DNA from: Diphasiastrum complanatum
Taxonomy: Eukaryota; Streptophyta; Lycopodiopsida; Lycopodiales; Lycopodiaceae
Assembly (NCBI GenBank): GCA_029204225.1
Contig: CM055098.1
Location: 10,288,746 to 10,352,745, forward strand
Direction: 5' to 3'
DNA: 64,000 nt
Positions 35,107-47,300 of the stretch are shown here, piece by piece. Each line of letters begins with the position of its first letter. Within the stretch, counting starts at the first letter, position 1. The position numbers and the translations under genes were made by a program. The notes beneath the pieces were generated by a model. The model had not been told where the DNA came from, made no database searches, and worked only from the letters and a program-made list of their open reading frames with translations.

Positions 35107-35190
35107 ATGGAGGATAACAGCGTGAGCACTGAAGAAATTTCACAAGAAATCACAGCTACGGGCGAAGGTGTACTTGACGTTCACAACCAG
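35107..35190 (+). CDS. Putative exon 1 of giant acidic repeat protein
   Basis: ATG at 35107 opens a 28-codon frame, MEDNSVSTEEISQEI...VLDVHNQ, ending exactly at a GT donor (cag|gtaactg). Its acidic, Ser/Thr/Glu-rich character matches the large downstream exon. The donor is in phase 0, and the acceptor at 41376-41377 (ttttcattaacag) also opens the downstream frame in phase 0 (GAT CAT TTG CAA). An alternative is that the large ORF starts at an internal ATG or that other small exons lie in the intron. The string just upstream, ctattttcag at 35091-35100, could be an acceptor from a 5' UTR exon. Confidence 0.6.
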
Positions 35191-35469
35191 GTAACTGAAT
35201 ATATGGCACAAAAACAATATATGTGCGTGCATAAAGCTTGAACTACATTGACACCCCTTTCAAACCTGTCTCAGAAGTGGGTGTGTGTGTGTGTGTGTGT
35301 GTGTGTCTGAGTGAGAGAGAGAGAGAGAGAGCAGAGAGACAGAGAGACTCATCATAATGACTATTTCTAGAAGAAGCAGGTAATTAGAACGTCCCATTAG
35401 GGACTCTTAAGAAACCCATCTCGAAAGAGTCTAAACTATATCTATAATGCGGTAAACCTTCGTTTTTGT

Positions 35470-35493
35470 TTGTGTGTGTGTGTGTGTGTGCGC

Positions 35494-35552
<59 letters not shown>
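35470..35552. repeat. Compound (TG)n(AG)n microsatellite
   Basis: A TG tract (35470-35510, with a gcgcg interruption) passes directly into an AG tract (35511-35552). Two further GT/GA tracts flank it at 35279-35331 and 35815-35851. Confidence 0.95.
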
Positions 35553-35557
<5 letters not shown>

Positions 35558-35806
35558 GTGTTTAGCATACGTGTTTGTTTGTGAATCAGAATAGTACTGA
35601 CAGCTGAACTGGGTCTGCACATTCTTTCTTGTCGTAGATAATTATAGAATGGCCATTGGCACGTGAAATGATTTAGCCATGAAAAATACAATATCAATCG
35701 AGAATTTTCAGATGATTGGTTAGAATCTGTCACAGCTAATAAATTTTTCTTTCATGGCCTGTTGGCTTGAGCCATGAAACGAAGGACCTACACGAGATTC
35801 GAGAAG

Positions 35807-35852
<46 letters not shown>

Positions 35853-35960
35853 CAGAATACGATGACACTATCCAGTGTACGAAGGAAATATGCGAGAGCA
35901 TACAATAGTTGCCTGTCCGTGGTTCGACAAGTGACCGGTGAGGAGGGCCCCTCTGGTGGA

Positions 35961-35994
35961 GGGGGGGGGGGGGGGGGTGGGGGGGGGGGGGGGG
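35961..35994 (+). repeat. Poly-G tract (G17-T-G16)
   Basis: Two long G runs separated by a single T, followed by tgcataaagtttttggggtgggg. On the sense strand of the predicted intron this could form G-quadruplexes. It is also a classical place for sequencing and assembly error. Confidence 0.9.
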
Positions 35995-37976
35995 TGCATA
36001 AAGTTTTTGGGGTGGGGTAAACTTTTTAGAAAAGGTAAGGGTGTGACGGAGATGATGCGGAGGTGGAGCCCCAAAGCCCACTAGCCCCCTTTTTTGAATG
36101 TTTTTTTTCTTATTTCTTCTCCTTTGTTTGGGTGTGTTTGTGGGCCCTAGGTTGGTGTCTTGGACGGTGCCACCACATCGTTATCTGACCACAACACCTT
36201 AAGCATCAAATCTTGATGTTCAAGTTGTTGTTGTTCTTTCTTTTGGGAAGGGGACCACTACGTCCCTATTGGAGGTGCAAGGACCAAGGACTGGCGGGTG
36301 AGCGTATGCTCCACCACCATTGCACTGATAGTGGTGGACTTGAGTGGTGGTGCACCCACAAGCTAATGGAGATGGGAGATGACACCACCATCTCTCACCC
36401 TTAGATCTGTTGGACACCAACACTGCCACAGTGTGTCGGGACATGAGGGCCTTCTCCTTAAGTTCAGGGTCCATACTTTTTTATGTTCTCTTGCATCTTG
36501 TTGACAAGTGACAAATTACACAACTTCAGTCGAGGAAGGTTGCGTAAATTATCGAACCTTTTGAGTGGAAAGTTGAGTAAAACAATGATTCATGTTATGG
36601 GTTGACTTCGTATTGGGGAATGGTACTTTTAGTGACCTTTGCACTTACCCAAACAAAGGTGAACTTATGGCATGGACTCGCCATAATTGTATGGCCATTG
36701 ACCCGGGTGTAAAGTTCGCAAGTGTAAAAGATTGTCTTGGCATGTTACATTACAGTTGAAAATATTTTTATAGCCCATAGATTTTGACTTTCTACAAGGT
36801 CTAATGATGCCCCAAATTCCTATGGACATTTTATGAGCTATAAAATGCTTTTGAAAAGTTCTAGATTTCTTAATGTGTCACATGTTGCTTTGACAATTTA
36901 TAAATTACTTTACATTTTATTTTGCAATCCTTTTCCATGAAATAACTCAAGAACAAAGCTAAAACCATAATTTCTAGAGAAATGAAGCTCTTTGCATGAT
37001 TATATGCACTACATTTTTGTTTTGGACATATGGAATGTAAGGAACTTGAGCATTTTCTCTTGAGATGACATTCGAGTCTTAGTCTTGGGAAGCAAATAAA
37101 CTACATTGGTCTCCAATTTATAGCTACCTTGACACAAGGCATTCACAATTCCGAAGAGGCCTTGTAGTAGAAGTGTAATAGTTGCCTTCATAATTAATAG
37201 GCCTTCAAGGCCCAAGTGTGATTAGGTCATTAATATCCAACCGATTTCACAACTAAGCTAATGTGTTTCCACCATTATGAAATGCTTTTGAAAATCTACT
37301 AGGCAACATCAACAAATTTTGCAATAAAAACATGTTCACGTGAACATCATCTTTGATGGGAATATTCCTAGGAGGGGGGAGCATGCTCCCTGGTCAATGC
37401 CCAAAAGTGACATGGAAAGCTTGAGATGTGTGATTTGCGATGAGAAATCATAGAATGACAAACTATAAGATTCCTATCAACAAGAATAAATTTGATTTTC
37501 TTCTATATGCTAGACTTCTTTATCTCTGAAAATAGATTAAAAATTTAAACCTGAAAATAACAATAGCTCCAATTCGTGCTTATGGATTTTGTTTGTCAAT
37601 TTTCATCTTTAGAGAAACTTATTGGCTTCTTTTTTTTTAAATTTCAAAAACATATGATCCAAAGATGAATTTTGGCACTCAAGCCTCTCAAATTTTGAGC
37701 TCAAACATGAGTGTATAATTGAATCAAGATTAGTTGATTCATGTTGTTGACTTGGTTAGTCAATATATACTAATCATGGAGCATAAGCACCAAACTAGGA
37801 GGTTCATGCTTTGAGAGAAAATGTTGCTATTGCATGTCTAGATCGATGGAAATCTTATACCCATGAATCACAAGATGTCACCAAGATATCTACAATACTA
37901 ATGTTATGACATGGGAAGATGTATATTTGGTGAGGCAAGATTTAAAATATCAATTCCATAGCCACACTATCACTTT

Positions 37977-37999
37977 GGGGGGGGGAGGGGGGGGGGGGG
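37977..37999 (+). repeat. Second G-tract (G9-A-G13)
   Basis: A second G-only run with one A, also in the predicted intron on the same strand. Confidence 0.9.
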
Positions 38000-38966
38000 C
38001 ATTATCGTCAATCCATATTAATGCGCGCTTGAAATATCTAAAGTGTATGTACAAGAATCTTCATGCAATTTACATACGAATTGATATTTTTGACTAATAT
38101 GCAATTTATACATAGGCACAACAATACTTACCAACTAGAAGTCAAAAGAAAGCCCATTCATGACCTTTTAGAACATTGTTCAACAAGAAGGAATATTTGA
38201 TGACACACATACCATCCATTGAAAAGAAATCTTTTCATCAAGTTTGGAATTCAAAATCCAAAGCATGTTAGCCTTTTAAATATTAAAACCTCCAAAAAAA
38301 AGTGAACAAAGAAAATCAACCAATCCAAAAGAGATCATTAGGATTATGGTAGGGCATGTAACAACAATTTGAATTAGACTTTCATGGAAAAAGGACATCT
38401 TTGAAAGGAAAATTGCTATGACATCTTACACCTTCATAATGCCAAGAAATTCAAGAATCTGTGAATCACCATTTAATTCTATGATGGTACCTATATATGT
38501 GAAAGCTATTGTTTGAGAGGAGGAATAAGATGTGACTATGTTGGATCCTCATGATCTTATTAGGATGCACCCTTTCATCGGTGACTACGTTGTGCAGATC
38601 TTTTTTTATGACAATTAGATTCACATGTTTACTAGCTCAAAATTGTTATAATAACTCAAGTGAAAACTGTGCCAAATAATTGCCATTTTAATGATCACGC
38701 TTGCATCAAGAAACGATAGAAAGAATTAACATTGGATTATTTTTCGTTACCATTGCAATTTTAGAGGCATGAAAAATTACATGCTCTTGTCAAAAATTTG
38801 ATAAAGTAGATCTATTATTGTGAAACAAGTGATTATATAAAAAAAGTGTGTTATTATTTGCAACACATTATTTAAGAATCATAAGGACTCATTTGGGTAA
38901 GTGAAAAGATGTTAATCTTCCATTAACATTGTTTTTTTTTTCTATTCTCTTGAATTTTTTTCAGAA

Positions 38967-38970
<4 letters not shown>

Positions 38971-39024
<54 letters not shown>
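38971..39024. repeat. (AT)27 microsatellite
   Basis: Uninterrupted AT tract of 54 bases. The Tyr-Ile frame through it is an artefact. Confidence 0.97.
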
Positions 39025-39026
<2 letters not shown>

Positions 39027-39734
39027 TTGTTTGCAAGATGTTGATTGCTTTGTTGAACGACATATTCCAAGTTTGATTGTTAATGCATGTCACGCTCTAA
39101 TGATAAAATTAGTTCATTGAATATTCATTAGTAGACTGTCGTCCTCCAATACTTGATGTGCTGGTGAAGAAGTACATCCTTTCGTATATTTCAAGTCAAG
39201 AGAAAAATTAAACTAGTGGATCTTGAGGAGCCTTAGACTAAGGATTTGATGAAGTGTTTCTATAGCATTTATTGTGTTTGCCTCCTTTTGGTGATGTACA
39301 CAATTAAATACAACTGTGTCGTTATAGCACACGTCTATTACAATGTCCATATGAGATGAGCCAAAAGGAGGAGGATATTATTGTTTGACAATTTTAGAAG
39401 CACTTGAAGACGGGTTGCATCAGGCCTAGTAAGACTTCCCTAAGTGCACCATTGCTTTTATTGGCAAGGATGATCGAGTTTTCCTCTATATACCTTGTAG
39501 CTATCAAAATGACCATAAAAAATGAATATGATGGATGATAAAGTGGAATAATTAAAATGGTGAAATTTGTTTTATCAACATAAATCTCAAATCATGATAT
39601 TGTCATTTAAGGGTGGATTAAGATGCTCCTAAAACTTCTTCTGAGATTGGGTATAATCACTATGAAATTTTGGTTCTTTCACTTGAATTATATAAGCACC
39701 AACAATTTTCATGAGATTATGATATGACGAGATG

Positions 39735-39925
39735 ATGTTGTTTATACATGGCAAGAAAGTTTTAGGTGGTCCAGTCATACGATATACTCACTTCAAAATG
39801 GTAGATCGATTTCTTTTGAAAGAAAAAGTTGGACTCTTCTCAACGTAAGTATTCCACTAATGATTATTCATGCCATGAGAATTTGGAAGCATTATTGCAC
39901 GGATACAAATTACAATGTCGGATCT
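39735..39925 (+). pseudogene. Ty3/gypsy RNase H fragment in intron
   Basis: A single frame reads LQNGRSISFERKSWTLLN and PLMIIHAMRIWKHYC, matching the gypsy RNase H pattern (NGRPIAFESRKL...ELAVVHALKIWRHYL). It stops shortly after. No LTR or other domain is recognisable nearby, so this is an old insertion scar within the intron. Confidence 0.7.
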
Positions 39926-40545
39926 AAGTAGGTTTGTGATATTTTTTTAAAGAGAGGACATAATTCCAAATAGTGTTTATTAAATAATAATAATACAAGA
40001 ATTCAATTTTGACATGAAGTTTGCTTCTGTTGAAGAGGTTAATCCATTTAGCACAAGACACACTTGACGATCTTCAACTATAGAACACAATTTGAAATCA
40101 ACAGTGAAAATCTTAAAATCAGAGATTAGCAGTCCAGCTCCAAAATAGCCTACTATGGCTTAGCTAGAGCAGCATGTTAAAATGGGAATAGGTTGCAAAT
40201 CCGTAGCAGTTCCCTTGAGAGCATGTACAGAACAACTAAGCAACAACAAAAGAGCAATTAAAATCAACATATCCTCGGCAATGTGCACCTGATGCAAGCA
40301 CTTTGGAAAGGACTTGAAATAAAAAACTGTAAACCATAGTCACAAGTGCATGGGAGTTGAATCAGTTCAAACTTGGTCACCTTTTGGGTTTGCCAAATTA
40401 TACTACTGAAAAAAGATTTCGAAATACTCATCTTTATTTTAAGATTTTTAATTAAGCACAAAAAAAAATTGTTTCTCCCAAAACAGAAATTTGTATTTGA
40501 ACCAAATTGTACATCAATTTATATTGATTCAGAAAGGTTAAACTT

Positions 40546-40627
40546 GAGATTTGTTCAGGGTGTGCTCTAGACGAGGAGAAAAGCTCGAGATTTGTTCTAC
40601 GTATGCTCTAGACAAGGAGAAAGTTGA
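40546..40627. repeat. 41-bp tandem duplication
   Basis: Two units with gagatttgttc and tgctctagacRaggagaaa (start 40546 and 40587). The second runs into a frame that reaches a good donor site at 40715. Confidence 0.85.
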
Positions 40628-41377
40628 AAGATATACCAATTTCAAATTACAAGAAAAAAACATCATGAGCAAACGAACAGCTTATTCAACAGTGATTGAA
40701 TCAAAACCCATCGAAGTAAGTCAGTCATGTTCAAAGTGAGACTGTCCAATGTATGTAGACACTCCAGAGGAAAATTTTGTATGAAAGCATATGAATGTCA
40801 GCTTAGTCCTAGTTGAACCAAGTCTGAACGCTGCTAGGTTCTGATGCCTAAGAAGTAGATTTTGCATCTTGGTCTTGGAAATCCATAGGCAAAACTTTGG
40901 GCCTCTTCTTTATGCTTCTAATTGTCAGCTTATCTTGCTTAACTTTCGCTGGTGTTACTAAATTATTTATGATCACAATCCCTAAATCGAATGTAGTACA
41001 ACACCAGATAAGCTAGACACAATCTCAATCCATCCTGATGTTGAATGTAGTTCAAAAGAAACAAATATTGTAATATATATAATGTGGGTATAAGAGAGAA
41101 CCAGAAAACCCCACTAATTATATAGCACCTTCTACACTTCTTAAGTGTTAGCTTTTCAAACGGTCTAAGAGAATAAGTTCTTTCTTTAAAAAACAACAGT
41201 TTCAACATAAGACGGTTTGGTATGAAATATTCACAACCTCCCAAAACAGTAGCATTGAAACCCATTGTCAGAATGGCGATGCTGCAACCATTCTGTAAGT
41301 TTTTATATGCAAAAACCCGAATTCTTAAGTTAGTCCAGGTTGACTAGACTGACAGAATCATAACTTTTCATTAACAG

Positions 41378-44300
41378 GATCATTTGCAAGTACTTAAGAA
41401 AAGTGATTCACTGCACAATTTTGAGCCAATGGGAGAATGGACAGCAAAGGCACAAACAAATGGCGTGGCAGAGATCAAAGCTCAGGATGAAGACCAGCTT
41501 TCTCATGAAGATGACCCAGATATTTCCATAGAAGCCTCAAACAAAGAGAAGGCTGTTGCTGAAGAAAAACCGATACAAGATGCAGAAGCAGCTGCATACA
41601 TTGGTGAAAGTACTGAAGAAATGCAGATGATATGCATGTTGCAAGGGGGATCAGCTAAAAAGTTTGATCAAACTGAACATGAAATCGTAACACAACACGA
41701 AGAGAAAGACAATAAATCATCAAGAGACGGCACATCCAAGAGAGAGCATGAAGGTGAGAAGCAGCTTATAGCAGAAGTTTTAGAGCAGTCGCACAAGGAT
41801 CTCCATGAGGTGCCTAAGGTTAAAGAATTGGAAGAAGAGGCGACTGTGGTAAGCAGGGGATCTGGTCCTGACCAAATGGCATCAGATGAAAACTCCTGTG
41901 GGTGCACCACACAGCTCAAGATGGAAACAGAAACAGAAGCAACAGACGCACACCCTCTCCCAGATGAATTGAAATCAAAAACAGCAGAGGTTCCTGAGGA
42001 TCCACACAAAGAATCCAGTGTTGTATGTAAAATTGAAGAAGCAGAACTCATACCAGTAGAACATGCAACAGAAACGCAAGAGGATCCTTTTGCCATCTCC
42101 ACCATTGAAGCTTTGGACCTACAGGATCCTTCTGAACTAGCTTCTGATAGCATTAAGGACCTCTCTGAAAATGTTACAGACGCAATTTTGGATGATAAAA
42201 CAGATCTTCAAGCTCCAAAGGATAAATACACCGCATACATTATTGACCAAGATAAGGCTTTCGTTACCTTCAGAGGCACAGAAGAAACAATAAGCTTAGC
42301 TACAACAGACATACCATGTGATCAGAACCCCATTGAGCTCATAGAACAGGAGGAAGCTGTGGCTTCATCAGCGCCTATGCTCAGTTCAAAAATCGAGGAA
42401 CACAGAAATTTTACAGATTCTGGAGCTGAACCAAAACTGGAAGCAAAAATAGCTGTCGCAGAAAAAAATCTAGTTGAGAATTTGCAACCTGAGTTTGCTA
42501 TAGAAAAAGAAGCAAAAGAACCAGGACTACTGGAAGACAGTTTATGTCCACGTGTTGACAAAATCAAAGTTGAGCTTCTTGAAGAGAGAGAGAGAAAGGA
42601 TCATGCTTCAACCCTTCCTGAGAAGGATGTGGTGGAGTTCGACTCTATTATCTTCAACGATACTACTAGTAATAACCTGGACCCAGAATGTATGACAGAG
42701 CTTATAGCAGAACAGCTTCAGGTACAATCGAAAGAAGATGAGAAACTAAATGAAGATTCAGGACAGGAAAGCCAAGTTGCCGGTGCTATGACATACAATG
42801 AGTACGAAATAGATCCAGAGTGTAAGCTTGCCACTGCAGACATCCATAATGCCCAAGTTGATGAGGATTCTACTTCATTTTCATCGCATGACACAGAGCT
42901 ACAAGTACCTAAATTCCCAAACGGTTTAGAGGTCAAAGAATCTAGACAAGTAGAAGTAAGAAATGAAGAATCTCTTACCGAGCATGTGCAAGAGAAGTCA
43001 CAAGGTATAACACTGGAAGAGAGGATAGGAGAGCTACCCCTAGAGACAGACATGGTTGTTGCTACTAGGGACATCCAAACTGATCAGGATGAAGATTTCC
43101 AAGGATCTGGACTAGTGTACCCACAAATTAAGGAGACCATTGTCAGATCTGAGAGTGAAACTCCACTGAAAAAGAAACATGAACAGGCAGAATGCGAACA
43201 TGAAACAAACCTGTGCAATGACGAAAAACTTCAAAGTGACAACTCAGGCGGAGAGGATCGGCCTCATTGCACAACCTCAGAAAAAGAATATCTTACTAAG
43301 CTTATGCCAGAACAGTCAGAGAGTACACTAGATGAAGGCCAAGGAGAGCAACAGCTGAAGCTGGACGTAGTTGAAGCCACTGAATTGGATAGTAGCACAG
43401 GACTACAACAGGAAGACAAGCCCTATGAGGTCCAAGAATTTCACTGTGAAAACTTAAGATCATCTTATTTAGTGGATGAGCATGAAACTGTAGAGTCTAT
43501 AGAAACAGATAAAGGCCCTTCAGATTTACTACTACACACACAAAGTGAAGAAACGGAAAAGCCTACCTTCTGTTTGGCCAATGAACATCATCACACAGGT
43601 GCAGATGAAGCAACTCTTACAGAGCATGTGCAAGAAAATCTGGAGAATGAACTTGAGGAAGAGCATAGAAACCTAGTGCTGGATTTAGCCAGTGTTGTAG
43701 ATGAAGCTTCTGAATTGGCTGTCACAGAAGCTCTTCAAGAATCATCAGCCTCGGAGCTTTTACAGTCTAGTCAGACCATTGAAGAAAGCCAAAATGAACA
43801 GGATGGTAGCAGTGATGTACGTTCCATGTCATGTGAGGCACACCCTGTAGTAACTAGAGTCGATCTCCCAGAGATAGAGCATACCAGTGTTACATCTGAA
43901 GTTGAAGCTCTAGAGCCACAGGAGTATGGGAACTTAGAGCAAGAACAAGACTTAGGATCTTCCATATTAGTGGATGAACATGAAACTGAAGAGTCTATGA
44001 AACCTGATACTGGTACTCCAGATTCACTTGTACTCCACGCACACATTGAAGCGAGGGTAGAGCCTATCCTCGGTCTGGGAGATGAATTCCATCCCACAGG
44101 TGTAAATGAAGAACATCTTCCAGAGCATGTGCAAGACAATCAAGTGAATGCACCTCAGGAAGAGCAAGAAAACCTAGGATTGGAGTCCGCAGAAGATGTA
44201 TTCAAATCTTCTGAAGTCGGTGTTGTCACGGAAGCTCTTCAAGACTCCTCAACCTCAGAGCTTGAGCATGAAAAGCTACACCAAGATCATGAAAATAACT

Positions 44301-47300
44301 GGTACAATGCACAAGAGCTTCAAGATGAAGACTCGGAGTCATCTACATTGGTGGATAAATATGAAACTGAAGCTTCTCTAGAGCTTGGGAAAGCTGATCC
44401 AGATTCAATTCTACTGCAGACAGAGATTCAAAAGCTACAGCCAGATTTGGAAGAACTACTCGATTTGGGTGGCGTAACAGAACCTCTTGAAGAGTCATTG
44501 ACGTTACAAGTTTTAGAAACAAAACCTATCATTGGGGACGGCCTAACTGCACCACTTTTGGTGCAAGAGGATGAAAAAATAGGGTGTGAAGAGGAATACA
44601 AGCATGAACCTGAAGAAGTCACGCTCAAATCATTCCCAGTAGATGAACTCCAGGAGCAGCCGCATTTTGAAGAAAGCAATGATGAATCAATTGACACAAT
44701 AAAAGCTCCAGTGGCACAAGAACCTGAAGAATTAGGCCTTTCATTACAGAAGGTCCACCTGAAATCAATCCCAGTAAAGGAACTCCACGAGCACCCACAG
44801 GTAGAAGAAGGCAATGATAAATCAAGTAACATAATGAAAGCTCCAGTGGCACATGAACCTTCTTCAGGCCTTTCATTTAAAGCAGTCGACCTGACATCAA
44901 TCCCGGCGGAAGAACTACAACAGCAGCCACAAGCTGAAGAAGATGATGATGAATCAATTGGTGCAATCAAGGCCCCGGTGGCATATGAACCTGAAGAATC
45001 AGACCTCTCAATAAAAGAAGTCAACCTCAAATTCAACATGGATGAAATCCAGGAGCAGCCACTGGTTGAAGAAAGCAATGATGAATTGATTCACAGATTA
45101 GTGCTACATGAACCTGAAGAATCAGGCCTTTCACCGAAAGAGGTCGACCTCAAATCAGTCTCAGTGAAAAACCTTCAGGAAGAAGCCAATAATGAATCAT
45201 TTGGGAGAATCGCACATGAACCTGAAGAATCATGCCTTTTGTTAGAAAAACTCACCCTCAAATCATTCCCAGTAGAGCAGCAGCCGCATTTTGAAGAAAG
45301 CAACGATGGATCAATTCACACAATAAAAGCTCCAGTGGCACAAGAACCTGAAGAATCAGGCCTTTCATCGCAGAAAGTCCACCTGACATCAATCTCAGTG
45401 GAGGAACTCGAAGAGCGCTTACAGGTTGAAGAAGTCAATGATAAATCAATTAACACAATCAAAGCTCCAGTGGCACATGAACCTGAAGCATTAGGCCTTT
45501 TAGTAAAGGCAGATGAACTCAAATTTATCCAGGTGGATGAACTCCAAGAGCAGCTACAGGTAGACGAAGGGAATGATGAATCAATTAACACTCCAGTGGT
45601 ACATGAACATGAAAAATCAAGTCCTTTATTACAAGAAGTCGACCTTGAATGCATGTCGGTGGATGAACTCCAAGGGCAGCCACAGGTTGAAGAATCCAAT
45701 AACGAATCAATCAGCATAATCAAGGCTCCAGTGGCACATGAACCTGAAGAATCGGGCCTTTCATTAAAAGAACAACTGAAAACAACTCCAGTGGATGAAC
45801 TCCAAGAGCAGTCACAGGATGAAGAAGACCATGATGAATCAATTAACACTCCAGTGGCACATGTACCTGAAGATGAATCAACTAATACTCCAGTGGCACA
45901 TGTACCTGAAGTATCAGGCCTTTCGTTTAAAGCAGTCGACCTGAAATCAATCCTAGCGGAAGAACTGCAACAGCAGCCACAAGCGGAAAAAGAAGATGAT
46001 GAATCAATTGGTGCAATCAAGGCCCCGGTGGGATATGAACCTGAAGAGTCAGACCTCTCAATTAAAGAAGTCAACCTCAAATCAAACCTCATGGATGAAC
46101 TCCAGGAGCAGCCACTGGTTGAAGAATGCAATGATGAATTAATTCACAGACTAGTGCTACATGAACCTGAAGAATCAGGCCTTTCATTGAGAGAGGTTGA
46201 CCTCAAATCAGTCTCAGAAGCCAATAATGAATCATTTGGGAGAATCGCACATGAACCTGAAGAATCAGGCCTTTTGTTAGAAAAAGTCACCCTCAAATCA
46301 TTCCCAGTAGAGGAGCAGCCGCATTTTGAAGAAAGCAACGATGAATCAATTGACACAATAAAAGCTCCAGTGGCACAAGAACCTGAAGAATCAGGCCTTT
46401 CATTGCAGAAAGTCCACCTGACATCAATCTCAGTGGAGGAACTCGAAGAGCACTTACAGGTTGAAGAAGTCAATGATAGATCAATTAACACAATCAAAGC
46501 TCCAGTGGCACATGAACCTGAAGAATTAGGCCTTTTAGTAAAGGCAGATGAACTCAAATCTATCCAGGTGGATGAACTCCAAGAGCAGCTACAGATAGAC
46601 GAAGGGAATGATGAATCAATTAACACTCCAGTGGTACATGAACCTGAAAAATCGAGTCCTTTTTTAAAAGAAGTCGACCTTGAATGCATGTCAGTGGATG
46701 AACTCCAAGAGCAGCCACAGGTTGAAGAATCCACTAACGAATCAATCAGCATGATCAAGGCTCCAGTGGCACATGAACCTGAAGAATCAGGCCTTTCATC
46801 AAAAGAACAACTGAAAACAACTCCAGTGGATGAACTCCAAGAGCAGTCACAGGATGAAGAAGACCATGATGAATCAAATAACACTCCAGTGGCACATGTA
46901 CCTAAAGATGAATCAACTAATACTCCAGTGGCACATGTACCTGAAGTATCAGGCCTTTCGTTTAAAGCAGTCGACCTGAAATCAATCCTAGCGGAAGAAC
47001 TGCAACAGCAGCCACAAGCGGAAAAAGAAGATGATGAATCAATTGGTGCAATCAAGGCCCCGGTGGCATATGAACCTGAAGAGTCAGACCTCTCAATCAA
47101 AGAAGTCAACCTCAAATCAAACCTCATGGATGAACTCCAGGAGCAGCCACTGGTTGAAGAATGCAATGATGAATTAATTCACAGACTAGTGCTACATGAA
47201 CCTGAAGAATCAGGCCTTTCATTGAGAGAGGTTGACCTCAAATCAGTTTCAGAAGCCAATAATGAATCATTTGGGAGAATCGCACATGAACCCGAAGAAT

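Larger units (their letters stand above)
35191..41377 (+). other. Predicted 6.2-kb intron, repeat-rich
   Basis: Bounded by gtaactg and ttttcattaacag. It contains (GT)n and (GA)n tracts at 35279-35331, a (TG)n-(AG)n compound tract at 35470-35552, (GA)n at 35815-35851, two G-tracts (35961-35994, 37977-37999), (AT)27 at 38971-39024, a gypsy RNase H remnant at 39735-39925 and a 41-bp tandem duplication at 40546-40627. A possible optional exon ends at a gaa|gtaagt donor at 40715. No other gene was recognised in the 36-39.7 kb part. Confidence 0.55.

Noticed and set aside
35384-36081. Minus-strand frames with Ser-Leu, Thr-His and Pro-rich runs
   Set aside because: These are translations of the GA, TG and poly-G tracts in the predicted intron.
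38929-39120. Tyr-Ile open frame across the AT tract
   Set aside because: Simple-sequence artefact with no coding motif on either side.
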